The notes below the pieces were generated by a model, which saw only the letters and a program-made list of their open reading frames with translations, was not told the origin of the DNA and did not search any database. A program made the translations under genes and the position numbers. Below are positions 27,661 through 37,694 of a stretch of 64,000 nucleotides of DNA, in pieces (position 1 is the stretch's first letter; the number at the start of each line of letters is the position of its first letter). Source of the DNA: Mesorhizobium sp. L-2-11 (GTDB lineage Bacteria; Pseudomonadota; Alphaproteobacteria; Rhizobiales; Rhizobiaceae); the NCBI RefSeq assembly GCF_016756595.1, contig NZ_AP023257.1, forward strand, positions 620,001-684,000, read 5' to 3'.

Positions 27661-29466
27661 TCAATCGCCCATCTTCAAGGCCTGGATAAACGCCTCCTGT
27701 GGGATGTCCACCTTGCCGAACTGGCGCATCCGCTTCTTGCCCTCTTTCTGCTTGTCGAGCAGCTTGCGCTTGCGCGAGACGTCGCCGCCGTAGCATTTGG
27801 CGGTGACGTCCTTGCGCAGCGCCGAGATGGTTTCGCGGGCGATGACCTTGCCGCCGATCGCCGCCTGGATCGGGATCTTGAACAGATGGTGCGGGATCAG
27901 CTCCTTCAGCTTCTCGCACATCAGCCGGCCACGCTTTTCCGCCGCCGTGCGGTGGACCAGCATCGACAGCGCGTCGACCGGCTCCTCATTGACCAGGATC
28001 GACATTTTAACCAGGTCGCCCTCGCGATAGTCGGTCAAATGATAGTCGAAGGAGGCGTAGCCCTTGGAGATAGACTTCAGCCGGTCGTAAAAGTCGAAGA
28101 CGACCTCGTTGAGCGGCAGGTCGTAGGTCAGCATGGCGCGCTTGCCGACATAGGACAGATCGGCCTGGATGCCGCGCCGGTCCTGGCAGAGTTTTAGGAT
28201 GCCGCCGAGATATTCGTCCGGGGTGAGGATGGTGGCGCGGATCCACGGCTCTTCGATGGCCGATATCTTGACCACGTCGGGCATGTCGGCCGGGTTGTGC
28301 AATTCCTTGGTCGTGCCGTCGTTCAACAGCAGCCGGTAGACGACCGACGGCGCTGTGGCGATGAGGTCGAGATTGAACTCGCGCTCCAGCCGCTCCTGGA
28401 TGATTTCCAGATGCAGCAAGCCGAGGAACCCGCAGCGATAGCCGAAACCGAGCGCGGCGCTGGTTTCCATTTCAAAGGAGAAAGAAGCGTCGTTGAGGCG
28501 CAGCTTGCCGACGGCGGCGCGCAGATCCTCGAAATCGGCGGCGTCGACCGGGAAAAGGCCGCAGAACACCACCGGCTGCGCCGGCTTGAAGCCGGGCAGG
28601 GCTTTTGCTGTCTGGCGCCTGTCCTCGGTGATGGTGTCGCCGACGCGGGTGTCGGCGACTTCCTTGATCGAGCCGGTGAAGAAACCGAACTCGCCGGGGC
28701 CGAGTTCGTCGACATTGATGCGGGCCGGGGTGAAGACGCCGGTGCGCTCGACCAGGTATTTGGCGCCGGTGCCCATCATGCGAATGGTCTGGCCCTTCTT
28801 CAGCACGCCGTCGATGACGCGGACCAGCACGATGACGCCGAGATAAGCGTCGTACCAGCTGTCGACCAGCATCGCCTTCAACGGAGCAGCAATGTCGCCC
28901 TCGCGCGGCGGCGGCAAATCGTTGACGATCGCCTCCAGCACATCGGGAATGCCGAGCCCTGTTTTGGCCGAGATCAGCACGGCGTTGGAGGCGTCGATGC
29001 CGATCACCTCCTCAACCTGCTCGCGGATGCGCTCGGGCTCGGCGGCCGGCAGGTCGACCTTGTTCAGCACCACGACGATTTCGTGATTGTTGTCGATGGC
29101 CTGGTAGACATTGGCCAGCGTCTGCGCCTCGACGCCTTGCGAGGCATCGACGACCAGCAGCGAGCCTTCGCAGGCGGCCAGCGACCGCGACACTTCGTAG
29201 GCGAAGTCGACATGGCCGGGCGTGTCGATTAGGTTGAGGATATAGTCCTCACCATTGTTGGCGCGGTACTTCAGCCGCACGGTCTGCGCCTTGATGGTGA
29301 TGCCGCGCTCACGCTCGATATCCATCGAGTCCAGCACCTGCTCCTTCATGTCGCGCAGCTCCAGCCCGCCGGTCAGCTGGATCAGCCGGTCGGCAAGCGT
29401 GGATTTGCCATGGTCGATATGGGCGACGATGGAGAAATTGCGGATGTTCTTGATCGGCGTGGTCAT
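27661..29466 (-). CDS. lepA: Elongation factor 4 (LepA) GTPase
   Basis: Ribosome-associated GTPase that helps during initiation and elongation stress. The 601-aa product is full length. G1 is AHIDHGKST (residues 15-23), the switch region [14 protein letters not shown]3 DTPGHVDF and G4 NKVDLP. The LepA-specific C-terminal domain carries [23 protein letters not shown]. The start [21 protein letters not shown] is standard. It is read towards the IS, with its stop 22 bases from the right target duplication, and divergent from the TadG-like gene. Confidence 0.97.
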   Translation of the reverse strand: MTTPIKNIRNFSIVAHIDHGKSTLADRLIQLTGGLELRDMKEQVLDSMDIERERGITIKAQTVRLKYRANNGEDYILNLIDTPGHVDFAYEVSRSLAACEGSLLVVDASQGVEAQTLANVYQAIDNNHEIVVVLNKVDLPAAEPERIREQVEEVIGIDASNAVLISAKTGLGIPDVLEAIVNDLPPPREGDIAAPLKAMLVDSWYDAYLGVIVLVRVIDGVLKKGQTIRMMGTGAKYLVERTGVFTPARINVDELGPGEFGFFTGSIKEVADTRVGDTITEDRRQTAKALPGFKPAQPVVFCGLFPVDAADFEDLRAAVGKLRLNDASFSFEMETSAALGFGYRCGFLGLLHLEIIQERLEREFNLDLIATAPSVVYRLLLNDGTTKELHNPADMPDVVKISAIEEPWIRATILTPDEYLGGILKLCQDRRGIQADLSYVGKRAMLTYDLPLNEVVFDFYDRLKSISKGYASFDYHLTDYREGDLVKMSILVNEEPVDALSMLVHRTAAEKRGRLMCEKLKELIPHHLFKIPIQAAIGGKVIARETISALRKDVTAKCYGGDVSRKRKLLDKQKEGKKRMRQFGKVDIPQEAFIQALKMGD

Positions 29467-29622
29467 GTCGGCGCTTTAGCAGGGGCAGCTTGCCCGGGCA
29501 AGCGGCCGGGCGCCGCATGAGCCGCCGGCGGCGCACGTCGTTAAACTTTGCTCCATCAGAGTAGGGCATAGTTCGCGTCCTGCGTGGTAGGCCACGACCT
29601 GTTACCGTTTGGGGAACGCGAA

Positions 29623-30672
29623 ATGCCACTGTCCGGAAGCCACTTTCTCAGTTCCGAGAGCGGCTCCTTGGCGCCGATACTCGCCATCATACTTATCCCG
29701 ATGTGTGCCGCTCTGGGCCTTTCGGTCGACTATAACGCGGCCATTGCGACCAAGGGCTCGATGCAGAATGCGCTCGATGCCGCGACCCTGGCGATCACGA
29801 CGCTGCCGACCAGCACGTCATTGGCGGACCGTCAGGTAAAACTGCAGGAGTCGTTTGCGGCCAATAGCGGGCAAGGCACCGCCAAGCTCGACGGCTTCGT
29901 CGTCGCCGCCGACGGCACCGCCAGCATCAATGCTTCGGCCAGCTTTGCCATGCCGACGAACTTCATGCAGATTGCCCGCATCGACACGGTGCAGATCGGC
30001 GTCGCGTCGGCCGTGCGCAAGAGGCCGGCGCTGGTGCAGACCACGTTCAACGTCCAAAAGGTGTCGGGCCACTGGGGCAAGGTAATGACGCTCTACGGGA
30101 CGAAGTTCGGTGCGACGGTGGCTAACCCGTTGATGAAGATCACCTATGTCTACAACAATTTTGGTGATCCGAAAGGCTACGGCACGTCGACAGTGTATAC
30201 GGTCAATGGGGCGACGGAGACGAAGGTCCAGGAACAAAAATGCACGACCAAGACGGTGCAGAATTTCAATAACCTGCCAACCGGGGCGATCACACAGGTT
30301 AGCGGCAACAAGAAATACCTGACCACCTGCACCAACACCATGTACCCCGCGAACGGCGCCGGCGCGGTGATTGATGTCAGCCTGATGGACAGCCTTTACC
30401 TGCAGATGGATGTGCCGTCGGCTCAGCCACCCAAGCTCAAGTCGAATGACCCGAGCACATCGAACCGGTTGTACATCGACGGCGTCGAGGTCGCGAACGG
30501 CGAAAAGGTGGACATCTTCACCGCGGTGCCGTGCGGCCAATCCAGCCAGCAGGCCTGGGAGGACGGCGGAAATCCCGTGCCGGCTCCGGTATCCAACGCC
30601 GACTTCTTCTACACCGTGACCGGCAAGTGCGACTTCAATCAACGGCCTTCGCAAACGGTGCTTACGCAATAG
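29623..30672 (+). CDS. TadE/TadG-like envelope protein
   Basis: A 349-aa protein starting MPLSGSHFLSSESGSLAPILAIILIPMCAALGLSVDYNAAI. A hydrophobic helix after a short Ser/Gly-rich lead, followed by D-Y and A-rich sequence with SMQNALDAATLAI, is typical of TadE/TadG pseudopilin-like proteins with the 'pilus assembly' N-terminus. The mature part lacks the usual von Willebrand-type signature and has four cysteines in its second half (CTTKT, CTNTM, PCGQS, CDFNQ). The ATG at 29623 has GGGGA upstream. No other tad gene is near; it is a lone gene divergent from lepA. A role on the outer face of the inner membrane is inferred. Confidence 0.65.
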   Translation: MPLSGSHFLSSESGSLAPILAIILIPMCAALGLSVDYNAAIATKGSMQNALDAATLAITTLPTSTSLADRQVKLQESFAANSGQGTAKLDGFVVAADGTASINASASFAMPTNFMQIARIDTVQIGVASAVRKRPALVQTTFNVQKVSGHWGKVMTLYGTKFGATVANPLMKITYVYNNFGDPKGYGTSTVYTVNGATETKVQEQKCTTKTVQNFNNLPTGAITQVSGNKKYLTTCTNTMYPANGAGAVIDVSLMDSLYLQMDVPSAQPPKLKSNDPSTSNRLYIDGVEVANGEKVDIFTAVPCGQSSQQAWEDGGNPVPAPVSNADFFYTVTGKCDFNQRPSQTVLTQ

Positions 30673-30889
30673 CGCTGGACGGGAAACGGCGTTAACGCTC
30701 GACCTTAATCGAAGAAATGCATGCTCAACGTCGCCCGCCACCGGGCGGCGTTCTTATCTGGAGGCCAATTCGAGAACGGGCGGAGGCGGCGATCACGAAG
30801 CGGTGATGGCTGTAACGAAGGGCGAGGCAACGGCGAACAGCTGATGTGATCGCCATTCCGGCGCGCCACCAACCTTGGGAGTCCCATTC

Positions 30890-31147
30890 ATGACCAATTT
30901 CACCCGCCTGACCTTGCCGGCGCTTGCCTTCGCGCTTTGCTCGACGGCGCTTTTTGCCGGCGGCATTGCGCGCGCCGAAGATGCGATGAAGCCGGCCAAT
31001 GCGATGGCGACCGACGCGATGAAGCCCGCGGATCCGATGGCGGCCGAAAAGCTGAAGGACTGCATGGACAAGGCTGCCATGGAAACCGACGCGATGAAGA
31101 AGGACGAGGCGACCAAGACCTGCGACGCAATGGGGACGGCCAAGTAG
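30890..31147 (+). CDS. Small exported Met/Lys/Asp-rich repeat protein
   Basis: An 85-aa protein with a signal peptide ending around AGGIARAEDAM. The mature 50 residues repeat M-x-x-x-D/A units: AMKPANAMATDAMKPADPM and later DKAAMETDAMKKDEATK. This resembles the pentapeptide MXKDX-repeat proteins. Two cysteines, in KDCMDK and KTCDAM, are about 24 residues apart. GGGAG lies nine bases before the ATG. Methionine and lysine richness, plus an exported methionine sulfoxide reductase 100 bases downstream, suggests an envelope protein exposed to oxidation or metals; this is inference. Confidence 0.7.
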   Translation: MTNFTRLTLPALAFALCSTALFAGGIARAEDAMKPANAMATDAMKPADPMAAEKLKDCMDKAAMETDAMKKDEATKTCDAMGTAK

Positions 31148-31247
31148 GCCGCGTCCGGACGGGGTCCGACCGACGCCCGCACGGCAATGTGAGACCGCGA
31201 CGAACCTATCTGTCGTATAGTCGAAAACTCATGCAGGGAGATCAGAG

Positions 31248-31988
31248 ATGACCGGCATTGAAAAAACCGCCGCGAAACGATTGACCAAATTCGCCTGGGG
31301 CGCGCTTGCAGCGCTGATGCTCGCGGCGGCCGGCGCCGGCTTGTGGCAGACGCCGGCGATCTCGGCCGAGGAGGCGGTGGTGATCCCGCCACCGGCTATG
31401 GACGAAAAACCGGCCGCCGGCACCGCCAGGGCGATCTTCGCCGGCGGCTGCTTCTGGGGCGTGCAAGGCGTGTTCCAGCACGTCAAGGGCGTGACCAGCG
31501 CCGTCTCCGGCTATGCCGGCGGCGACAAGGACACCGCCGACTACGAGACGGTCGGCACCGGCCGGACCGGGCATGCCGAAGCCGTCGAGATCATCTACGA
31601 GCCGTCCAAAGTCACTTACGGCCAGTTGCTGCAGGTGTATTTCTCGGTCGCGCACAACCCGACGCAGCTGAACTACCAGGGACCGGACCGCGGCCCGCAA
31701 TACCGTTCGACGATCTTTGCCGAAAACGATGCGCAGAAGAAGATCGCCGAGAGCTATATCGCGCAGCTCGACAAGGCCAAGCTGTTTCCGGAGCCGATCG
31801 TGACCACGCTGGAGACGGGGAAAAAATTCTATCCGGCCGAGGACTACCACCAGGACTTTTTGACGCTGAACCCGACCTATCCCTACATCGTCTACAACGA
31901 CCTGCCCAAGATCGAGAATTTGAAAACGTTATTCCCGGACCTCTACAGCGACAAGCCGGTGCTGGTGATGGCCGCCAACAAGAGCTGA
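31248..31988 (+). CDS. msrA: Exported peptide-methionine (S)-S-oxide reductase
   Basis: Repairs the S epimer of methionine sulfoxide in proteins. The 246-aa product has an N-terminal hydrophobic segment (FAWGALAALMLAAAGAGLW, residues 15-33), so it should act in the periplasm or be membrane anchored. The MsrA domain follows from about residue 60. The catalytic cysteine is C68 in AIFAGGCFWGVQ, and the family blocks VTSAVSGYAGG, GRTGHAEAVEIIYEP and YFSVAHNPTQLNYQGPD are present. No MsrB domain is fused. The upstream small Met-rich exported protein is a plausible substrate. Most MsrA proteins lack an export signal, which makes this one notable. Confidence 0.93.
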   Translation: MTGIEKTAAKRLTKFAWGALAALMLAAAGAGLWQTPAISAEEAVVIPPPAMDEKPAAGTARAIFAGGCFWGVQGVFQHVKGVTSAVSGYAGGDKDTADYETVGTGRTGHAEAVEIIYEPSKVTYGQLLQVYFSVAHNPTQLNYQGPDRGPQYRSTIFAENDAQKKIAESYIAQLDKAKLFPEPIVTTLETGKKFYPAEDYHQDFLTLNPTYPYIVYNDLPKIENLKTLFPDLYSDKPVLVMAANKS

Positions 31989-32031
31989 TCTTTTGCGACG
32001 CGCCAGGACAGCGCGCGGGCAACAATGCCCG

Positions 32032-32757
32032 CTATTGCACGCCCAGAAACTGCCGGAGCTCCGGCGTCCTGGGATTGGAAAAAACGTCCTCGGGGGCGCC
32101 GATCTCGTGGACGCGGCCTTGATGCATGAAGACGACGCGCGAGCAGACGTCGCGGGCAAAGCGCATCTCGTGGGTGACCATCACCAGCGTCATGCCTTCC
32201 GCCGCCAATTCCTTGACGACGGCCAGCACCTCGGCGACGAGTTCGGGATCGAGCGCCGAGGTGATCTCGTCGCATAGCAGCGCGATCGGCTGCATGGCGA
32301 GCGCTCGGGCGATCGCCACGCGCTGCTGCTGGCCGCCGGACAATTCGTCCGGCAGCGCATCGAACTTGTGGGCGAGACCGACGCGGTCGAGCATTTTTCG
32401 CGCGACCGCTTCGGCGTCCTTTTTCGGCGTCTTCTTCACCACCATCTGCGACAACATGACGTTGCCGCCGGCGGTGAGATGCGGGAACAGATTGAATTGC
32501 TGAAAGATCATGCCGACCTTCAGGCGCAGCGCCTTGAGATGCACCTCGTCGGGCAGGAACTGGGCGCCGGCGACGACGATCGAGCCTTCATCGATGGTCT
32601 CCAGCCCGTTGATGCAGCGCAGCAGCGTCGACTTGCCCGAACCGCTCTTGCCGATGATGGCGACGACCTCGCCCGGCGCGACGTCGATGGAAATCCCCTT
32701 CAGCACCTCGTTGTCGCCGAAGCGCTTCTTCACCTCAGTGATTGCGATGAGCGACAT
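32032..32757 (-). CDS. Polar amino-acid ABC transporter ATP-binding protein
   Basis: A 241-aa GlnQ/HisP-type ATPase. Walker A is [10 protein letters not shown] (35-44), the Q-loop region [13 protein letters not shown], the signature [15 protein letters not shown], Walker [15 protein letters not shown] and switch [15 protein letters not shown] in Walker B and TSALDPE are usual in the amino-acid family. Its start overlaps the permease upstream by 23 bases. It is last of a four-gene importer operon (binding protein, two permeases, ATPase). Substrate amino acid not determined. Confidence 0.93.
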   Translation of the reverse strand: MSLIAITEVKKRFGDNEVLKGISIDVAPGEVVAIIGKSGSGKSTLLRCINGLETIDEGSIVVAGAQFLPDEVHLKALRLKVGMIFQQFNLFPHLTAGGNVMLSQMVVKKTPKKDAEAVARKMLDRVGLAHKFDALPDELSGGQQQRVAIARALAMQPIALLCDEITSALDPELVAEVLAVVKELAAEGMTLVMVTHEMRFARDVCSRVVFMHQGRVHEIGAPEDVFSNPRTPELRQFLGVQ

Positions 32758-33394
32758 TGAGCTTCCTTTCCAGGAGCTGGCTGGATTTCGACAGCGGCCA
32801 GCACAAGGCAAAATAGATGAGCGCAACCAGGCCATAAACGGTGAACGGCTGGAACGTCGCGTTGGTGACGATCGAACCGGCCTTCGACAGCTCGACGAAG
32901 CCGATGATCGACGTGAGCGCGGTGCCCTTCACCACCTGCACCGAAAAGCCGACGGTCGGCGGCACCGCCACTTTTAGCGCCTGCGGCAGGATGACGTAAC
33001 GCATCTGCTGGAGATAACCCATGCCGAGGCTGGCGGACGCCTCCCATTGGCCCTTGGCAATGCTCTCGACGCACCCACGCCAGATTTCGGCAAGGAAGGC
33101 GGCGGTCCACAGAATGAGCGCGACACAGGCGGCAAGCCAAGCGGGAACGTCGATGCCGAACAGGCCAAGACCGAAGAAAGCCAGAAATAGCTGCATCAGG
33201 AGCGGCGTGCCCTGGAACAGCTGGATGTAGCCGCGTGACAGAAGCCGCAGCCAGTGCCGGCCGCCGATGCGCAGGAAAAGCAGGGCCGCACCGACCATGC
33301 CGCCGCCGACAAAGGAGACCAGCGAGAGGACGACGGTCCAGCGGGCGGCCAGAAGCAGGTTGCGCAGGATGTCCCAGAAGCTGAACTCGGTCAT
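32735..33394 (-). CDS. Amino-acid ABC transporter permease
   Basis: A 219-aa HisMQ/GlnP-type permease. It has about five membrane segments and the EAA loop EASASLGMGYLQQMRYVILPQALKVAVPP. The N-terminus FWDILRNLLLAARWTVVLSLVSF is typical of the family. It pairs with the second permease upstream, 10 bases away, and overlaps the ATPase gene by 23 bases, indicating coupling. Confidence 0.92.
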   Translation of the reverse strand: MTEFSFWDILRNLLLAARWTVVLSLVSFVGGGMVGAALLFLRIGGRHWLRLLSRGYIQLFQGTPLLMQLFLAFFGLGLFGIDVPAWLAACVALILWTAAFLAEIWRGCVESIAKGQWEASASLGMGYLQQMRYVILPQALKVAVPPTVGFSVQVVKGTALTSIIGFVELSKAGSIVTNATFQPFTVYGLVALIYFALCWPLSKSSQLLERKLNVAHRNH

Positions 33395-33404
33395 GGCGCC
33401 TGTC

Positions 33405-34076
33405 TCATCGCGACGCCTTCCTCGGAAACAGCATCCAGCCCAGGCCGGCCAGCAGCTGGCGCAGCAGGATTGCGAGCGCCAGGTAGATCAAGGTGGAAAC
33501 GAAGTAGGTTTCGAACGCCCTGAAATTGCGCGACTGGATGAAATTGGCGGCGAAGGTCAGGTCCTCGGCGGCGATCTGCGAAACGACGGCCGAACCCAGC
33601 ATGACGATGACGATCTGCGACGACAGCGCAGGCCATATGCGCTGCAGCGCCGGGACCAGAACCACGTACCAGAAGGTCTGGAACGGGGTCATGGCGAGGC
33701 TGGCGCCGGCTTCGAACTGGCCGCGTGGCGTGGCCTGGATACCGGCGCGGATGATCTCGCAGCTGTAGGCGCCGAGATTGACGATCATGGCGAGGTTGGC
33801 GGCGCTCAGTTCCGACATCCTGATGCCAAGCGACGGCAGGCCGAAGAAGATGAAGAACAGCTGGATGAGGAAGGGCGTGTTGCGGATCAGCTCGACATAG
33901 GTCGCGACGACTGGTTTTAGCCATTTCGGCCCCAGCGCCCGCACCCAGGCACAGGCAATGCCCAATGCCACGCCGAACACCGCGCCGACCAGGATAAGCT
34001 GCACGGTGATCCGGATGCCCTTGAGCAGCACCGGCAGAGAATCGATCAGCCAGCCGAAATCGAACTGATAGGTCAT
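33405..34076 (-). CDS. Amino-acid ABC transporter permease
   Basis: A 223-aa HisMQ-type permease. The start MTYQFDFGWLIDSLPVLLKGIRITVQL and the EAA loop EAGASLAMTPFQTFWYVVLVPALQRIWPA are characteristic. With the following permease it would form a heterodimeric channel. It lies 56 bases downstream of the binding-protein gene, the largest gap in this operon. Confidence 0.92.
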   Translation of the reverse strand: MTYQFDFGWLIDSLPVLLKGIRITVQLILVGAVFGVALGIACAWVRALGPKWLKPVVATYVELIRNTPFLIQLFFIFFGLPSLGIRMSELSAANLAMIVNLGAYSCEIIRAGIQATPRGQFEAGASLAMTPFQTFWYVVLVPALQRIWPALSSQIVIVMLGSAVVSQIAAEDLTFAANFIQSRNFRAFETYFVSTLIYLALAILLRQLLAGLGWMLFPRKASR

Positions 34077-34132
34077 GGCCTGCTATCCGACCTCAGCCAC
34101 CCTTCCGACCTCAACCACACGCGGGGCGGCGA

Positions 34133-34924
34133 TCACAAGTCAGCCGGCAGGTCCACCTTCAGCCATTTTTGCGAAATCGCGTTGAGCGCGCCGTCGGACC
34201 TGGCGGCGGCGATGATGCCGTTGATCTTGGCCATCAACGCCGGCTGCTCCTTGTTCATGCCGATGTAGCAAGGCGAGTTCTTGATCAGGAATTTGAGTTC
34301 CGGCCGCTTGGGCGGGTTCTTTTCGAGGATGGCGGCGGCGACGACATTCCCGGTCGCGATCACCTCGACCTGGCCCGAAAGGAAAGCGGAAATAGTGCCG
34401 TTATTGTCCTCGTAGCGCTTGATCTCGACGCTCGCGGGCACGACCTTGGTCAGTTCGAGATCTTCGATCGCGCCACGGGTAACGCCAACGGTCTTGCCGG
34501 CGAGGTCTGCCGCTTTGGCGACCGCGACATCTGCCGGAGCGAACACGCCATTGTAGAAGGGAGCATAGGCTTCGGAAAAGTCGATGACCTTCTCGCGATC
34601 GGGATTCTTGCCGAGGCTTGAGATGACCAGGTCGACCTTGTTGGTCTGGAGATAGGGAATGCGGTTGGCGCTGGTGACCGGGACGATCTCGACCTTGGCG
34701 CCGAGCTTTTCGCCAATCAGATTGGCGATGTCCACGTCGTAGCCTTGCGGCGTCATGTCGGCGCCGACACTGCCGAAGGGCGGGAAATCCTGTGGAACGG
34801 CGATGCGGACGGTGCCCCGCGCCGCGATGTCGCTCAAGGCGTCAGCCCGCGCCTGCGGAGACGAAGCCATGGCCATTCCAACGGCGGCGGCGAAGGCCAG
34901 CATGCAGACATTGCGACGGTTCAT
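34133..34924 (-). CDS. Amino-acid-type periplasmic binding protein
   Basis: A 263-aa family 3 solute-binding protein. The signal peptide MNRRNVCMLAFAAAVGMAMASSPQARADA precedes the mature start. Family features are GTVRIAVPQDFPPFGSVG, MTPQGYDVDIANLIGEKLG, NKVDLVISSLGKNPDR and VIDFSEAYAPFYNGVFAP. The ligand is not readable, but the DFPPFG and R of the binding site indicate an alpha-amino acid or similar. AGGGAAAG lies before the ATG. It is first in the importer operon, which therefore starts from the 177-bp gap up to cioB. Confidence 0.92.
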   Translation of the reverse strand: MNRRNVCMLAFAAAVGMAMASSPQARADALSDIAARGTVRIAVPQDFPPFGSVGADMTPQGYDVDIANLIGEKLGAKVEIVPVTSANRIPYLQTNKVDLVISSLGKNPDREKVIDFSEAYAPFYNGVFAPADVAVAKAADLAGKTVGVTRGAIEDLELTKVVPASVEIKRYEDNNGTISAFLSGQVEVIATGNVVAAAILEKNPPKRPELKFLIKNSPCYIGMNKEQPALMAKINGIIAAARSDGALNAISQKWLKVDLPADL

Positions 34925-35101
34925 TATCTTTCCCTTTGACTGACAAACCAATTGGTCGCCAGGGCAAAGCAACAGACATGCCAAACCATCGAAATCGCTG
35001 TGAATCAGACTTTCCCGGTGCGGCTGGAAGGCTTCCTTCGCGACCGAATACCGATCGACAGGCAGACTGCCTAAATGTTGTGCAGTTCGGCGATTTAACT
35101 G

Positions 35102-36106
35102 TCAGTCGTAGGTCAGGTCCGTCGCCTTGCCGCCGAAGACGCGGTAGGCATAGAACGAATAGAAAATGATGATCGGCAGCACCACCACCGTGCCGACCAG
35201 GATGATGGCGAGGCTTTCCGGCGCGGACGCCGCCTGCCAGATGGTCAGCCTGTCGGGCACGACGAAGGGATAGAATGACCAGGCGAGCCCGGCAAAACCC
35301 AGCGTGAAGATGGCGGCCAGCGTCAGGAACGGCGTCAGCGCATGGCGGTCGTTCGGCTTAGGCAGATGGAAGGTCTGCCGCCACAGCCACGCGAACAACA
35401 CCGCCGACAGGACCGGCAGCGGCGACAGATAGAGCATGGCCGGCCAAACGAACCATTTGTCGAAGATGCGCGGACTGGCGAGCGGCGTGGCCAGCGAGAC
35501 GGCGACCATGCCGAGCGCAGTCAGCACCAACGCCCGGCGCAGCCATAGCACCGCCTTCTTCTGCAATTCGCCTTCCGTCTTGTAGATGACCCAGGCCGCG
35601 CCCATCGCCGCATAGGCGGCGGCAAGGCAGAGCGCCACCAGCGCGCCGAAGGCCATGCCGCCGAGGCCGACATCAAGGCCCAGCACATAGATTCCCAGCA
35701 TGTAGCCCTGCGCCAGCGAGGCGATGACCGAGCCCAGGAAGAAGATGCGGTTCCAGCGATGCTTGCGACCGGCCGGCACCTTGGCCCGGAAATCGAAGGC
35801 GACGCCGCGCAGGATCAGGCCGACCAGCAGCAGGAAGACCGGAATGTAGAGCGCGGTGAGGATGGTGCCGTGGGCCAGCGGGAAGGCGACCAGCAGCAGG
35901 CCGACGGCCAGCACCAACCAGGTCTCGTTGGCGTCCCAGAACGGGCCTATTGCGGCGATCATCGTGTCCTGCTCGGCGTCCTCGGCGGCTGCGAACAGGA
36001 TGCCGATACCGAGATCAAAGCCGTCGAGGATGACGTAGATCAGGATGGCAAGGCCCATCAGGCCGGCGAAAATGAGGGGGAGCAATGTCGGCCAGTCAAG
36101 CATCAT
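35102..36106 (-). CDS. cioB: Cytochrome bd-type quinol oxidase subunit II
   Basis: A 334-aa CydB-family membrane protein. MMLDWPTLLPLIFAGLMGLAILIYVILDGFDLGIG is the conserved N-terminus; PFWDANETWLVLAVG follows, and about eight membrane segments can be read. It stabilises the haem groups of subunit I. The start is at the ATG pair at 36106/36103, ten bases after the stop of subunit I. Subunit I beside it has a short Q-loop, so the pair is called CioAB-like rather than CydAB. No cydX-like small gene is evident after it. Confidence 0.93.
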   Translation of the reverse strand: MMLDWPTLLPLIFAGLMGLAILIYVILDGFDLGIGILFAAAEDAEQDTMIAAIGPFWDANETWLVLAVGLLLVAFPLAHGTILTALYIPVFLLLVGLILRGVAFDFRAKVPAGRKHRWNRIFFLGSVIASLAQGYMLGIYVLGLDVGLGGMAFGALVALCLAAAYAAMGAAWVIYKTEGELQKKAVLWLRRALVLTALGMVAVSLATPLASPRIFDKWFVWPAMLYLSPLPVLSAVLFAWLWRQTFHLPKPNDRHALTPFLTLAAIFTLGFAGLAWSFYPFVVPDRLTIWQAASAPESLAIILVGTVVVLPIIIFYSFYAYRVFGGKATDLTYD

Positions 36107-36116
36107 CGCCGTTCTC

Positions 36117-37475
36117 CTATTTCGCCGCCGGCTGCGACAGCGGCGCGTCGAGAACGCCCGGCAGCGGCGAGGCATCGCCGTCCTTCGCCGCCTTCAGCGC
36201 CAGATAAACCAGCACGCCGAGATAGGCGATCAGAAGCAGCGCATAGAGGATGAGATAGACCGCAAGCGACAGCGCGACATGGCTGCCGGCGACCGGGCCG
36301 ACGGCATCGACAGTTTTCAGCACGCCGGTGACCAGCCACGGTTGGCGGCCGATCTCGGTGGTGTACCAGCCAGCCAGTGTCGCCAGCCAGCCGGACAGCG
36401 CCATCGGCACCATCACCAGCGCCAGCGGTCTCGGCAGGCTGTGGCGCCGCTTGAGGAAAAAGGCGGCCGACCAGGAGACGACGAGCATCAGGACGCCGGT
36501 ACCGACCATGATGCGAAAAGCCCAGAACACCGGGAACACCGGCGGGTGGTTGCCGGCATAGTCGTTCAGCCCCGGCACGACGCCGCTGGCACTGTGCCTG
36601 AGGATGAGGCTGGCGCCATCGGGGATGGTGAGCTCGTATCTGTTCTCCCTTGCCGCCTCGTCGGGAAGCGCGAAAAGGACCAGCGGCACGTGGGGGCCGG
36701 TGTTCCAGTTGGCCTCCATGGCGGCGATCTTCTGCGGCTGATGCTCGAGCGTGTTGAGGCCATGCTGGTCGCCGGCGAAGATCTGGATGGGGATCAGGAT
36801 CGCCGCGGTAAAGACACCGGTTCGCAAGGCCTTCCACATCGATTCCGAACGGTCGCCATTGAGATAGCGCAGCGCCGACAGGCCGGCGATCAGGAACGAA
36901 ACCGTCAGGCCGGAGGCCAGCAGCATGTGGACGAGCCGGTAGGGCATGGACGGGTTGAAGACGATCGCCCACCAGTCGGTAGCGTGGGCTACGCCGTCGC
37001 GCATCTCGAAGCCGACCGGCGTCTGCATCCATGAATTGAGCGCGATGATCCAGAAGGCGGACAGGGTGGTGCCGCCGGCCACCAGCACGGTTGCCAGCGT
37101 ATGGATGCGGTTGGAGACGCGGCGGAAGCCGAACAGCATGATGCCGAGGAACGCCGCCTCGAGGAAGAAGGCGGTGAGTATCTCATAGGCGAGCAGCGGC
37201 CCGGCGATGTTGCCGACGGTCTCCATGTAGCCCGGCCAGTTGGTGCCGAACTGGAAGCTCATGGTGACGCCCGAGACCACGCCCATGGCAAAGGACAGCG
37301 CGAACACCTTCACCCAGGTGAAATAGGCGCGCATCCAGGCGGTATCGCCGGTGGCATTGTAGCGAAGCTTGAAGAACAGCAGCATCCAGCCAAGCGCGAT
37401 GGTGATAGCCGGAAACAGGATATGGAACGAGATGTTCGCGCCGAACTGGATGCGCGAAAGGATGAGCGGGTCCAT
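36117..37475 (-). CDS. cioA: Cytochrome bd-type quinol oxidase subunit I (CIO type)
   Basis: A 452-aa CydA-family subunit that oxidises quinol and reduces oxygen at the inner membrane. The haem b595 ligand His18 lies in FGANISFHILFPA. SFAMGVVSGVTMSFQFGTNWPGY and EAAFLGIMLFG are family blocks, and the C-terminal GRQPW motif is present. The Q-loop between membrane segments six and seven is short, as in cyanide-insensitive oxidases. These are low-proton-yield oxidases used under low oxygen, cyanide or nitric oxide stress. I looked for an FNR/FixK box (TTGAT-N4-ATCAA) in the 219-bp upstream region and did not find one; only a short GCCGCAG/CTGCGGC hairpin is there. Confidence 0.94.
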   Translation of the reverse strand: MDPLILSRIQFGANISFHILFPAITIALGWMLLFFKLRYNATGDTAWMRAYFTWVKVFALSFAMGVVSGVTMSFQFGTNWPGYMETVGNIAGPLLAYEILTAFFLEAAFLGIMLFGFRRVSNRIHTLATVLVAGGTTLSAFWIIALNSWMQTPVGFEMRDGVAHATDWWAIVFNPSMPYRLVHMLLASGLTVSFLIAGLSALRYLNGDRSESMWKALRTGVFTAAILIPIQIFAGDQHGLNTLEHQPQKIAAMEANWNTGPHVPLVLFALPDEAARENRYELTIPDGASLILRHSASGVVPGLNDYAGNHPPVFPVFWAFRIMVGTGVLMLVVSWSAAFFLKRRHSLPRPLALVMVPMALSGWLATLAGWYTTEIGRQPWLVTGVLKTVDAVGPVAGSHVALSLAVYLILYALLLIAYLGVLVYLALKAAKDGDASPLPGVLDAPLSQPAAK

Positions 37476-37694
37476 GGTGGGCTCCGGCTGCTGCTATGGC
37501 AGGGAAGATAGGCCGGATGCGCCAAGCGGTCAAAGCGGCGTGGCGTCACGCGAGGCGGAACGCCGCAGGACTGCGGCAGCGGTGGATGCGCCGATGTTCA
37601 GAACTGTCAGGAGTGCCATTGACTTCCGGCTGCGCGCACCGACATTCAGCGGACTAAAATCAACAGACCTCCTTTCAAGCAGCCGTTTTCAACC

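Noticed and set aside
37476..37694. FNR/FixK box for cioAB
   Set aside because: No TTGAT-N4-ATCAA-like sequence was found; only a short GC-rich hairpin.
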